A stretch of 64,000 nucleotides of DNA from Gammaproteobacteria bacterium HGW-Gammaproteobacteria-4 (GTDB lineage: Bacteria; Pseudomonadota; Gammaproteobacteria; Xanthomonadales; Xanthomonadaceae), in NCBI GenBank assembly GCA_002839995.1, contig PGZC01000001.1, forward strand, positions 1 through 64,000, read 5' to 3'. The first letter of the stretch is position 1; each line of letters begins with the position of its first letter. This document shows positions 1 to 8,484 of the stretch, piece by piece. Under the pieces are notes generated by a model. It saw only the letters and a list, made by a program, of their open reading frames with translations, searched no databases and was not told the DNA's origin. Both the position numbers and the translations under genes were made by a program.

Positions 1-1008
<1,008 letters not shown>

Positions 1009-1029
1009 GGCGATACGTGCTCGGATGGA

Positions 1030-1470
1030 TCAGGCGGTGGTCAGATGCAGGGCAAGGTGCGGATTGCGCGCCGGTGCCTGCATCTGGGCCAGGGTGACCC
1101 GGCCCAGGGCGTCGGCGATCACATCGTTGACGCGTCGCCAGTTGGCGCGGGCGCCGCAATGCGCTTCCAGATTGCATTGCCCGGCATGGGCGCTGCACTC
1201 GGTCATGCCAAGCGGGCCTTCCATCGCCTCGACGATCGCTTTGAGCGAGATCTGCGACGCATCCTGCGCCAGCCGGTAGCCGCCGTTGGCGCCGCGAAAA
1301 CCTTCGACCAAACCGGCCTGCGCCAGCGGTTTGAGCAGCTTGGCCACGGTCGGCGTTTCCAGATGCGTGCGTTCGGCCAGGTCGCTGGCACAGAGCACGC
1401 GACCCGGCTCGCTGGCCATCACGGTCAGCACCAGAACGGCATAGTCGGTAAGTCGGGTAACGCGCAGCAT
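1030..1470 (-). CDS. sufR: Rrf2-family SUF operon regulator
   Basis: A 146-residue transcription factor with an N-terminal winged helix (RVTRLTDYAVLVLTVMA, then a recognition region around THLETPTVAKLLKPL) and a three-Cys segment near residues 92-106 (CSAHAGQCNLEAHC). That Cys pattern is how IscR/SufR-type Rrf2 proteins bind an Fe-S cluster. It is the first gene of the suf operon, which is typical of the TIGR02944-type SUF regulator in gammaproteobacteria. It most likely senses cluster supply and autoregulates through the dyad just upstream. The name sufR is by analogy; it is unrelated to cyanobacterial SufR. Confidence 0.9.
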   Translation of the reverse strand: MLRVTRLTDYAVLVLTVMASEPGRVLCASDLAERTHLETPTVAKLLKPLAQAGLVEGFRGANGGYRLAQDASQISLKAIVEAMEGPLGMTECSAHAGQCNLEAHCGARANWRRVNDVIADALGRVTLAQMQAPARNPHLALHLTTA

Positions 1471-1488
1471 GGTGCCCGCTCATCAATT

Positions 1489-1526
1489 AGTACCGAAATG
1501 GTACCTGATAGGGTGTTTTATCGCAA
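1489..1526 (-). promoter_or_regulatory. suf promoter with dyad operator
   Basis: A near-perfect palindrome, AGTACC-N5-GGTACC, lies at 1489-1505, about 20 bp upstream of the regulator ATG. On the minus strand a weak promoter can be read: TTGCGA at 1526-1521 and TACCAT at 1503-1498, spaced 17 bp. The dyad would then overlap the -10, as expected for an autorepressing Rrf2 protein. The promoter call is weak; the dyad is plain. Confidence 0.5.
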
Positions 1527-1540
1527 TGTCATGGTTGGCA

Positions 1541-1613
1541 GGTCGCCCACAGGGTGGGCTCCTACAGGTGAGTGCAACCGTTTTTTTTGTAGGAGCCCAC
1601 CCTGTGGGCGACC
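1541..1613. repeat. REP palindrome pair (inverted)
   Basis: A reverse copy (1541-1566) and a forward copy (1589-1613) of a 25-bp element beginning TGTAGGAG and holding the stem GCCCAC-CCT-GTGGGC. They face each other across about 22 bp containing a T run. The GTAG head and paired layout are those of REP/BIME elements mobilised by REP-associated tyrosine transposases. The pair lies between two gene starts and ends and may also act as a transcription stop. Confidence 0.85.
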
Positions 1614-1628
1614 GTTATGCCGAGCGGT

Positions 1629-3266
1629 TCACCGTGGCCGTTTGGCGGCTACCGGCCGATGGATCAGCACGTGGTGCCGGGTGCCGCGGGCACTGGGTTC
1701 ATAGCGGTAATCCCCGCCCAACGCCAGTACCCGGCTACGGATGCCGGCGAGCCCCAGGCCGTTGTTGGGCGACGGCTTGCCGGGGTCGGTGTCGCCATCG
1801 CCATCATCGGCCAGTTCGAGTTCAATCCAGAGCCAGCGCCCGTCGTGTACTCGATGCACGGACAGTTCGAGTACGAACATGCGCGCACGCGCGTGGCGAA
1901 CGCAGTTGGTGACCGCTTCCTGGCAGACCCGATAGATTGCGGTGGTGGTGTCTTCATCGAGACCGTCGATATCGCCATGAAAATGGGTGCGGTAATCCAG
2001 GCTTGCGTCTTCCGCCAGTTCGCGCAAGGGGCCTTCCGCGAGCGCGCGGCGCAGGCCGTAATTGTCGAGGACCAGTGGCCGCAACTGGCGCAGCGCGCGG
2101 TGCAGACTGTCGTGCAGGGCGCGGATCTGCTCGCGCAGCGCATGCAAGGACTGCCGCATCGCCGGTTCATCGCAGCCGCGCTCGGCGAGCGCAGCGCGGG
2201 TGGCGACCGCGGTAATGCTTTGGCCCAGTTCGTCGTGCAGTTCAGCCGCCAGCTCGCGCTGACCCTGCTCCTGCAAGCGCGTGAGTTGCTGCGCCATGGT
2301 GCGCAGTTCGCCGGCGAGGTCGTGCAGGGTTTCGTTTTTATGCAGCAATTCGCGATTGCGTTGGGCGAGCAACCAATGGCTTTCGCGCAGCGCACTGATC
2401 GCGGCGCCCAGCATCAGCGTGCCGATACCGATCGCCACCAGCGACAACTGCATGGCGGGCAGGGCAAGGTCGAGCCCGGCACTGTAGCCGACTTCCAGCA
2501 TGATGCCGACAAAAGGCAACGCCAATGCCGCTCCCGAACAGCCATGACGAAACGCGAGGTAGAGCAGCGGGGCGAAGCTGAGCATGAAGCCGATCGGCGC
2601 CATGCGCGGCGCCATATAGGTCAGGACGGCCGCAGTCGCCAGGACCGGCATCAGGTACGTGGCGATATCGCGCAACGCGGCGCGCTGCGCTGCGCTCGCG
2701 ATGCCGCGGCGCGCCAGCAACACCAGTGCTGGCGCCAGCATCAGCACCCCGATCAGGTCGCCGAGCATGAACTCGAAGCTGCTGGGAATGAGATCGGTGC
2801 GCGATGCAGATTCCGGATGAAAACGTGCCAGCCATGGCGCGAGCAACATCGCGCCGAGCAGGGCGGCGGCGAGCAGGCGTGCCATCACCAGCGGCGCGCT
2901 CAGGCCGAGGTCGTGCTGCCTGGGCCGCAGCAGATAAACCGCCAGCGCATAGCACGGCCATGGCAGCAGCACGGTGATCCAGAAGTCGATCTGGCCCGGG
3001 TTGTGTCCACGCCACAGGTTCAGCAGCAACAACGTCAGCCATTCGGCCAGCATCAGCCGCAGCCAGAGCCGGCGCGGCAACACCCACAGCAGACCCAGAC
3101 GCAGGCCGGCGGGCAAATACCACAGGTTGCGCGCCAGCGGCCACAACAGCAGCAAGCCGACACAATAGAGCGCAAGCCATAGCCAGGGCTTGACGGCGAT
3201 ACCCGGCTCGCGTTCTGCTGGTGCGGTGAACTCTGTTTCCGCCACCGATGAATCCCGTTCAGTCAT
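1629..3266 (-). CDS. MASE1-type membrane sensor histidine kinase
   Basis: A 545-residue kinase. Residues 27-295 hold about eight hydrophobic segments of MASE1/UhpB type. A short coiled linker follows (305-335), then a HisKA_3 dimerisation domain with AAELHDELGQS (His344 is the likely phosphoacceptor) and an HATPase_c domain ending in NGLGLAGIRSRV. This architecture belongs to the NarL/UhpA-partnered kinases. The matching response regulator is divergent and its start codon overlaps this one by two bases. The stimulus is unknown; the MASE1 core suggests a membrane-derived or small-molecule cue. A downstream GTG at Val25 would be an alternative start that removes the overlap. Confidence 0.88.
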   Translation of the reverse strand: MTERDSSVAETEFTAPAEREPGIAVKPWLWLALYCVGLLLLWPLARNLWYLPAGLRLGLLWVLPRRLWLRLMLAEWLTLLLLNLWRGHNPGQIDFWITVLLPWPCYALAVYLLRPRQHDLGLSAPLVMARLLAAALLGAMLLAPWLARFHPESASRTDLIPSSFEFMLGDLIGVLMLAPALVLLARRGIASAAQRAALRDIATYLMPVLATAAVLTYMAPRMAPIGFMLSFAPLLYLAFRHGCSGAALALPFVGIMLEVGYSAGLDLALPAMQLSLVAIGIGTLMLGAAISALRESHWLLAQRNRELLHKNETLHDLAGELRTMAQQLTRLQEQGQRELAAELHDELGQSITAVATRAALAERGCDEPAMRQSLHALREQIRALHDSLHRALRQLRPLVLDNYGLRRALAEGPLRELAEDASLDYRTHFHGDIDGLDEDTTTAIYRVCQEAVTNCVRHARARMFVLELSVHRVHDGRWLWIELELADDGDGDTDPGKPSPNNGLGLAGIRSRVLALGGDYRYEPSARGTRHHVLIHRPVAAKRPR

Positions 3267-3879
3267 GGCTGATACCGCCGTGGCCTTGTGTGAGGATCAT
3301 GCCATCGTGCGCGAGGGTTTTCGTCAATTGATCGGCAGCCTCGATGGCTATCGCGTCGAGCGCGAGTTCGGCACGGTGGCCGAGGTGTTGGCCGACGGCG
3401 CACTCGATGGTATCGCATTGCTGGTGCTGGACTTGTCGTTGCCCGACGGCAACGGCATGGACGTGCTGGATGCGCTGCACCTGCGCGCGATTGCGCCGCG
3501 GGTGCTGGTGCTGTCGATGCACGACGCTCCGGCATTCGTTCACGACGCGCTGGCTCGTGGTGCCGCAGGCTTTTTGAGCAAGCGATCCGCCGCTGACGTG
3601 TTGCCCGAAGCCTTGTCGCGAATTGTTCGTGGCGAGCGTTATGTCGAAGACGAAAAACAACTGCCGCTGCGCGAAGATCCGTTGGCCACGCTGACCCCGC
3701 GTGAGCACGCGGTACTGCTGCAAACGGTGATGGGGCGGCGTCCAGCCGAGATCGGCGACGCGTTGGGGGTCCATGTCAAGACGGTCTACGCGCATCGTCT
3801 GAGCCTGATGACCAAGCTCCATGCCCGCAACCCGATGGATCTGTACCGGATCGCCCGTCAGCACGGGCTGATTTCCTGA
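3265..3879 (+). CDS. NarL/UhpA-type response regulator
   Basis: 204 residues. The receiver domain (about 1-120) has the acidic CEDH pocket, phosphoacceptor Asp56 in LVLDLSLPDG and the conserved Lys in GFLSKRS. The LuxR-type HTH (about 140-204) has LTPREHAVLLQTVMG and GVHVKTVYAHRLSLMTKL. The ATG at 3265 gives an N-terminus aligning with UhpA; an upstream in-frame start at 3190 would add 25 residues unlike the family. It is the evident partner of the divergent kinase. Because the two starts overlap, each promoter must lie inside the other's coding region. Confidence 0.9.
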   Translation: MADTAVALCEDHAIVREGFRQLIGSLDGYRVEREFGTVAEVLADGALDGIALLVLDLSLPDGNGMDVLDALHLRAIAPRVLVLSMHDAPAFVHDALARGAAGFLSKRSAADVLPEALSRIVRGERYVEDEKQLPLREDPLATLTPREHAVLLQTVMGRRPAEIGDALGVHVKTVYAHRLSLMTKLHARNPMDLYRIARQHGLIS

Positions 3880-4308
3880 TCGGCTGATTTCCCGATGGGA
3901 GCCGGCAGCCAGGCGCTAGTGCTCATGTCGTGCACGAGACCGTAGGCATTCGACATTCCCGATAACGGCCTGCAGCGCGTTGGACGCTGCGACGGATCGC
4001 TCCCGGCTACCCCGTTCAGCCATGGTGGCCTGCGTAGAAAGACGCCATCCGTGGCGGTGAGGGCGGGGGCCCCGGGTCCATGCGACACACCGTGGGTTCC
4101 ACGCTCCCCAGCACTGTGCCATGCGAGAGACTACCGGTACAAATCCGAATTGGCTATTGGACAAATTCTCGATCTGCCTGAACGCGTCACAGTTTCATGC
4201 CAGTTGCCAGACCGGCTATACTTTCGCCATCCAGCGCCAGGTATCTGGCGCCATCGGGGCAAATCCACGACTCTCTAACGGCGGGCCATTGGCCTTACAG
4301 GTGCGGCT
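3880..4308. other. Intergenic region with a hairpin ahead of the cytochrome gene
   Basis: 429 bp with no convincing gene. A strong hairpin lies at 4234-4251 (GCGCCAG-GTAT-CTGGCGC). It has no T run, so it is not a simple terminator. A TATACT box at 4217-4222 could serve as the -10 of the cytochrome gene, but no good -35 is seen. The rest shows nothing recognisable. Confidence 0.5.
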
Positions 4309-4824
4309 GTGAACACACAAGATATGGCGTTCTTGAAGAAATTCTCCCTGATCATTGCCGCCTTGGCGTTGCTGACGCTGGTTTTGATCGTGTTCGCGCA
4401 TTACCTGCACGGCACCGTTCCGCCGGAAGCCAACCCCTTGGCCGAGGCGCGTTTACAAGAACGGATGCAACCGGCGGGCGCAGTGTATGCCGGCGATACC
4501 GGTGCCGCGGCGATGGCTGCCGCCGCCGAAGCGGCGCGCACGGCCGCTGGCTCGCAGGTGGCCTATGACGGGACGCTCGATGGTGCAGTCATTTACAACA
4601 CCCTGTGCAGCGCCTGTCACGGCAGCGGTGTTGCCGGCGCACCCAAGCTCGAAAAAGCCGCGTGGACGGCGCGCGTCGCGCAAGGCACCGACACCCTGTT
4701 CACGCACGCCATCGACGGTTTCCAGGGAGCCGCAGGTGTGATGCCGGCCCGCGGCGGCAACCCGGCGTTGAGCGATGAGCAAGTGCGTGCGACCGTTACC
4801 TGGATGATCGAAAACCTCAAATAA
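4309..4824 (+). CDS. Membrane-anchored cytochrome c5-type monoheme protein
   Basis: 171 residues. One uncleaved N-terminal membrane segment (about 10-32) is followed by an Ala-rich linker and a cytochrome c domain. The heme motif CSACH sits near residue 100, and the distal Met is probably in GVMPARGGNP. This is the c5/CycB arrangement of a short periplasmic electron carrier. It converges on the soe-like operon, but the likely SoeABC complex delivers electrons to quinone from the cytoplasmic face, so a direct link is not required. The start could be the second Met (MAFLKK); the first is used here. Confidence 0.85.
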   Translation: MNTQDMAFLKKFSLIIAALALLTLVLIVFAHYLHGTVPPEANPLAEARLQERMQPAGAVYAGDTGAAAMAAAAEAARTAAGSQVAYDGTLDGAVIYNTLCSACHGSGVAGAPKLEKAAWTARVAQGTDTLFTHAIDGFQGAAGVMPARGGNPALSDEQVRATVTWMIENLK

Positions 4825-4832
4825 CCCGGTTA

Positions 4833-4930
4833 GGGATGCTCTGAACAAGCTGTCATTGCGAGGAGCGGAGCGACGTGGCAATCCAGAAATACTCGGAGAA
4901 TCAAGACGCTGGATTGCTTCGCTACGCTCT
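4833..4930. repeat. MITE-like dispersed repeat, copy a
   Basis: Begins GGGATGCTCTGAACAAGC and continues with the TCATTGCGAGG...GGCAATCCAG block and a reverse-complement-like GGATTGCTTCGCTACGC end. The same blocks recur at 11781, 15929 and 22380. It has no coding capacity. It lies between the cytochrome stop and a single REP element. Confidence 0.8.
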
Positions 4931-4934
4931 CAAC

Positions 4935-4959
4935 TGTAGGAGCCCACCCTGTGGGCGAA
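4935..4959 (+). repeat. Single REP palindrome
   Basis: One forward copy of the TGTAGGAG...GTGGGCGA element, with no inverted partner nearby. It lies between the MITE-like repeat and the soeC stop codon. Confidence 0.8.
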
Positions 4960-4985
4960 CTGACCCGGCATGTGCTGAGGCGGCC

Positions 4986-5912
4986 TCACGGGTAATAGCG
5001 CATCACCACATGCCGGGCTTCGGCAAAAAACAGCCAGCGCTCGATGACGGCGCCGAACAATATTGCCGCCGCGGCGCCCGCCAGCACACTGCTGAGCGAT
5101 ACGAGACGGGTGCCGATCAGCAACGCCAGCAAGGGCAGCAACGCGCTCATCACGATCGCGATCAAGCGCAACACCCGCGCGTGTTTGCGCGCCAGCACGA
5201 AGCCCATTTCGCGGGTGATGAAACTTTGCTCGGTATGCGGGCGCTCGAACGCACGAACGTCGCTGCCGGCCGGCAGGCCGACGGCACTGGCTCGGTCGAC
5301 GGGTTGGTCGGTATTGATCGACAGCCAGTAGCTCAGCTTGAGACCCGCCAGTGCGAGCAGGCTGGCGGCGGCGATGTATGACACGGCGATGGACGGCCGC
5401 CAGCCGGTCAACGACAGCAGGGTCATCACGATCAGGCCGCCGCTGAGCAGCGCGTAGAGCAGGTAAACCGGCAACACGCGCCAGTCGTGCCAGGCCGGCA
5501 CGGTGCGCAGCGATGCGTAGATCATCGCCGTGGCGCTCACCGTCGCCAGCGCCATCAGCGCGAGCAAGCCGCCCAGCGCCTGCGCCGGCAACGCCAGTGC
5601 GCCGAGCCAGATCAACGCCATCAGACCAAGCGCTGGCGCATAGCTGGTCATGGCCAGCATGCCCTCGCGCGACAGCCACGAACTTTGCCATTGACTCAGC
5701 GCCCGCCATGCCCGCGCCGGACGGCCCAGGTGCAGCAGCGAGCTGAACAGGCCGATGCTGACCAGGGCCAGCGCCAGTGCGAACAGGATCAGCGCGAACT
5801 CACGGCTCAGCGGCAGCGGCTGCCACGCGTAATGCAGTCCGAGCCAGAACAGCATGCCGTAACCGGCACCGGAGAGCGTGGTGAAAAAGATGACGGAAAA
5901 TGCGGGCTTCAT
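4986..5912 (-). CDS. soeC: DmsC/SoeC-type membrane anchor subunit
   Basis: 308 residues with eight or so hydrophobic segments and the DmsC/YnfH fold: an N-terminal SVIFFTTLSGAGYGMLFW segment and a conserved LHLGRPARAWRAL loop after TM2. In this family the subunit anchors the molybdoenzyme and Fe-S subunit to the inner membrane and exchanges electrons with quinone. It is the last gene of the leftward operon, 37 bp after soeB. The soe name is inferred from the catalytic subunit; a DMSO-reductase-like anchor would look similar. Confidence 0.8.
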   Translation of the reverse strand: MKPAFSVIFFTTLSGAGYGMLFWLGLHYAWQPLPLSREFALILFALALALVSIGLFSSLLHLGRPARAWRALSQWQSSWLSREGMLAMTSYAPALGLMALIWLGALALPAQALGGLLALMALATVSATAMIYASLRTVPAWHDWRVLPVYLLYALLSGGLIVMTLLSLTGWRPSIAVSYIAAASLLALAGLKLSYWLSINTDQPVDRASAVGLPAGSDVRAFERPHTEQSFITREMGFVLARKHARVLRLIAIVMSALLPLLALLIGTRLVSLSSVLAGAAAAILFGAVIERWLFFAEARHVVMRYYP

Positions 5913-5949
5913 AGTGCTTTTGAACGAATTGTGTGCGCCACTGCGGTCA

Positions 5950-6699
5950 TCAGCGGCTGAGCACGCGATCGAGCCAGCGCAGCAGCGGCGGTAGTGCGCC
6001 GGTGTCGAGCGCTTCGGCCGTGGGCGGCGTGCTGCCCGCACCGCGACGCGGGCGCGGCGGCAGGTATTTGTTGGTCGGCCGGTAGCCGAGCTCAGGCAGC
6101 AGATCGACGCCGCCGCGTTCGGCGACCAGCCGCGATACGGCAGAATCGGGATCGCCCAGATCGCCGAAGTGACGCGCCCGAGTCGGGCAGGCCTGCACGC
6201 AAGCCGGCACCCGATCGGTTTCATCGAGTTGCGTGTTGTAGATGCGATCCACGCACAGCGTGCATTTCCTGACCACACCGTCCACTTCGGAATATTCGCG
6301 CGCGCCGTACGGGCAGGCCCAGGTGCACAGCTTGCAGCCGATGCACTTGTCCTCATCGACCAGCACGATGCCATCCTCGGCGCGCTTGTAACTGGCGCCG
6401 GTGGGGCAGACGGTGACGCAGGCCGGTTCGGCACAATGCAGGCAACTGCGCGGGAAGTGCAGGGTGGTCGCCGGCTGCGCGCGCGCGGCATCGGCCGCCA
6501 CCTCGTAACTGTGCACGCGATTGAGCCAGACGCCGTCGGGCGCCTTGCCGTACGGGTCGGTGTCGCTCAGCGGGCCGCCGCTGCCGCCGGCGTTCCATTG
6601 CTTGCACACGACCGCGCAGGCGTGGCAACCGACGCAGGTGTCGAGGTCGATCACCAGGCCGAGCTGGCGTGTGCCGGGTTGTCGGGGTAATGCGGTCAT
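5950..6699 (-). CDS. soeB: Four-cluster ferredoxin-like electron transfer subunit (SoeB/DmsB type)
   Basis: 249 residues with the four Cys groups of the DmsB/PsrB family: CVGCHACAVVC, CLHCAEPACVTVCP, CIGCKLCTWACP, and CTLC with CVQACP. These should hold four [4Fe-4S] clusters that carry electrons between the molybdoenzyme and the membrane anchor. There is no signal peptide, in line with a cytoplasmic complex. Its ATG directly follows the permease stop codon (TGA then ATG), so translation is probably coupled. The Pro/Arg-rich C-terminal tail is variable in the family. Confidence 0.9.
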   Translation of the reverse strand: MTALPRQPGTRQLGLVIDLDTCVGCHACAVVCKQWNAGGSGGPLSDTDPYGKAPDGVWLNRVHSYEVAADAARAQPATTLHFPRSCLHCAEPACVTVCPTGASYKRAEDGIVLVDEDKCIGCKLCTWACPYGAREYSEVDGVVRKCTLCVDRIYNTQLDETDRVPACVQACPTRARHFGDLGDPDSAVSRLVAERGGVDLLPELGYRPTNKYLPPRPRRGAGSTPPTAEALDTGALPPLLRWLDRVLSR

Positions 6700-8472
6700 T
6701 CAGAACGGGAAAAAGCGTGGAATGAAATAGACCGCCAGCGCCCAGAACAGCAGATTGAGCGGAATGCCGACTTTCATGAAATCGGTGAAGCGGTAGTTGC
6801 CGGCGTTGTACACCATGGTGTTGGTCTGATAGCCGATCGGCGTGGCGAAACTGGTCGAAGCCGCAAACAATACCGCAATCAGGAATGGTGTTGGGCTGAG
6901 GCCCATCGCCAGCGCGGTGGAATAGGCGATCGGGGTGATCAGCACTGCGGTTGCGTTGTTGCTCATCAGCTCGGTCAGCACCGCGGTCAGCAGGTACACC
7001 GCCGCCAGCACCGCCAGCGGGCCGAAATCGCCGACGAAGCCGAGCAGGTGGACGGCGATGAATTGCGCCAAGCCGGATTTCTGCATCGCGATGCCGAGCG
7101 GAATCACCCCCGCCAGCAGCATGATCACGCGCCAGTCGATCGATTCGTAGGCGGCGTTGTTGTCGATGCAGCGGGTCGCCACCAGCGCGATGCAGCCGAG
7201 GATCGCCGAAGCCACCAATGGCAGCCAGCCGAGCGCGGCAACGGTCATCACCGTCGCCATGATGGCAATGGTCAGCAATGCCTGGCGCGGCATGAACACC
7301 CGGTGCTCGCGTGCCGACAGCACCAGCAACGCCGGGTTGCGCCGCAGCGAGGGCAGCTCGTTGCCCGGAGCGCGCAGCAGCAGCACGTCGCCGACACGCA
7401 GGCGGACATCGCGCAGCTTGCTGCGCAACACGTCGCCGCGGCGGTGGATCGCCAGGATCGCCGAGCGGTAATGCCAATGGCATTCCGGAGAAACCAGCGT
7501 TTGCCCAACCAGCGACGAGCCCGGCGCGATCATCACTTCGGCCATGACCGGGCGCTCGTTGCCGCTGCCGTCGCCAATCCCGATCGGCTGAAAATCCGGC
7601 GCGGTCTGCAGCCGGTTCTTGTCGATCAGCGCGCTGATGCGGCTCCAGTCGCCGCGCACGATCAACACATCGCCGCCCTCGATCGTCTCGGCGCGTGGTT
7701 GCGCTACCGCGATGTCGTTGCGCAGCAGCTCCAGCACATAGACGCCGTAACGCTCGCCCAGTTTGGCGGCAGTGACGCTCTGCCCGGTCAAGGGCGAAGT
7801 CGATGGCACCCGCAGTTCGGTGATGTATTTTCCGAGATGCTCGTTTTCGTCCGGATCGCTGCTGTGCGAATGCGGCAACAGCCAGCGCTGCACCAGCAAC
7901 ATGTAGACGAAGCCGGCGCCGAGCATGATCAGACCGAGCTTGCTGAACTCGAACAGGCCAAAACCGGGATGGCCCAGATTGCGCGCCAGCGAGTTGACCA
8001 GCAGGTTGGTCGAGGTGCCGACCAGCGTGCACACCCCGGCCATTTGCGCGGCGTAGGACATCGGGATCAGCAACTGCGAGGCGGGGATGCGGTTGGCCGC
8101 GGTGGTCGCAAGCACCACCGGCAGAAACACGGCCACCGCGGCGGTGTTGTTGATGAACGCGGACAACACGCCGACCAGCGTCATGACCAGGATCGTCATC
8201 GGCAGCGGCTTGCGTATCCGCGCGATCATGCGGCCCATTGCATGCACCACGCCGCTGGCCGAGAGCCCGCTGCTGAGCACGAACATCGCCGCCACGGTGA
8301 TGGTGGCCGGGCTGCTGAAGCCCGACACCGCTTCGGCCGGCGTTACCAGTTGCAGCACCAGCACGCTGGCCAGCACCAGCAGCGCCACCACATCGCTGGG
8401 CAGCTTCTCGCTGATGAACAAGCCCACGGCGATCACGATCACCGCCAGCGTCAGAAAGGCATCAATCCCCAT
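6700..8472 (-). CDS. SLC13/DASS permease with TrkA-C domains
   Basis: 590 residues. The two halves of an anion-symporter membrane domain (with INNTAAVAVFLP and TSTNLLVN in the first, MSNNATAVLITP and TSFATPIGYQTN in the second) flank two cytosolic TrkA-C/RCK_C domains (about 210-390). This is the architecture of E. coli YfbS-like proteins and the algal SLT sodium/sulfate transporters. Its position between soeA and soeB suggests it moves the substrate or product of the enzyme, such as sulfite import or sulfate export. That role is inferred from context only. It starts 12 bp after the soeA stop. Confidence 0.85.
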   Translation of the reverse strand: MGIDAFLTLAVIVIAVGLFISEKLPSDVVALLVLASVLVLQLVTPAEAVSGFSSPATITVAAMFVLSSGLSASGVVHAMGRMIARIRKPLPMTILVMTLVGVLSAFINNTAAVAVFLPVVLATTAANRIPASQLLIPMSYAAQMAGVCTLVGTSTNLLVNSLARNLGHPGFGLFEFSKLGLIMLGAGFVYMLLVQRWLLPHSHSSDPDENEHLGKYITELRVPSTSPLTGQSVTAAKLGERYGVYVLELLRNDIAVAQPRAETIEGGDVLIVRGDWSRISALIDKNRLQTAPDFQPIGIGDGSGNERPVMAEVMIAPGSSLVGQTLVSPECHWHYRSAILAIHRRGDVLRSKLRDVRLRVGDVLLLRAPGNELPSLRRNPALLVLSAREHRVFMPRQALLTIAIMATVMTVAALGWLPLVASAILGCIALVATRCIDNNAAYESIDWRVIMLLAGVIPLGIAMQKSGLAQFIAVHLLGFVGDFGPLAVLAAVYLLTAVLTELMSNNATAVLITPIAYSTALAMGLSPTPFLIAVLFAASTSFATPIGYQTNTMVYNAGNYRFTDFMKVGIPLNLLFWALAVYFIPRFFPF

Positions 8473-8484
8473 TCGTCGATCCTG

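Noticed and set aside
1568-1588. T run between the REP copies as a dedicated terminator
   Set aside because: The T run is in the loop, not after a stem, so the pair is better described as a REP unit; termination remains possible but unsupported.
1617-3182. 521-residue plus-strand open frame opposite the histidine kinase
   Set aside because: Gln/Arg/Ala-rich composition is typical of an antisense shadow; the kinase on the minus strand has clear domains.
4200-4308. Possible cyclic di-GMP or other riboswitch ahead of the cytochrome gene
   Set aside because: A hairpin and a GGCAAATCC string recall parts of the GEMM motif, but the second conserved half and tetraloop-receptor pattern are not found.
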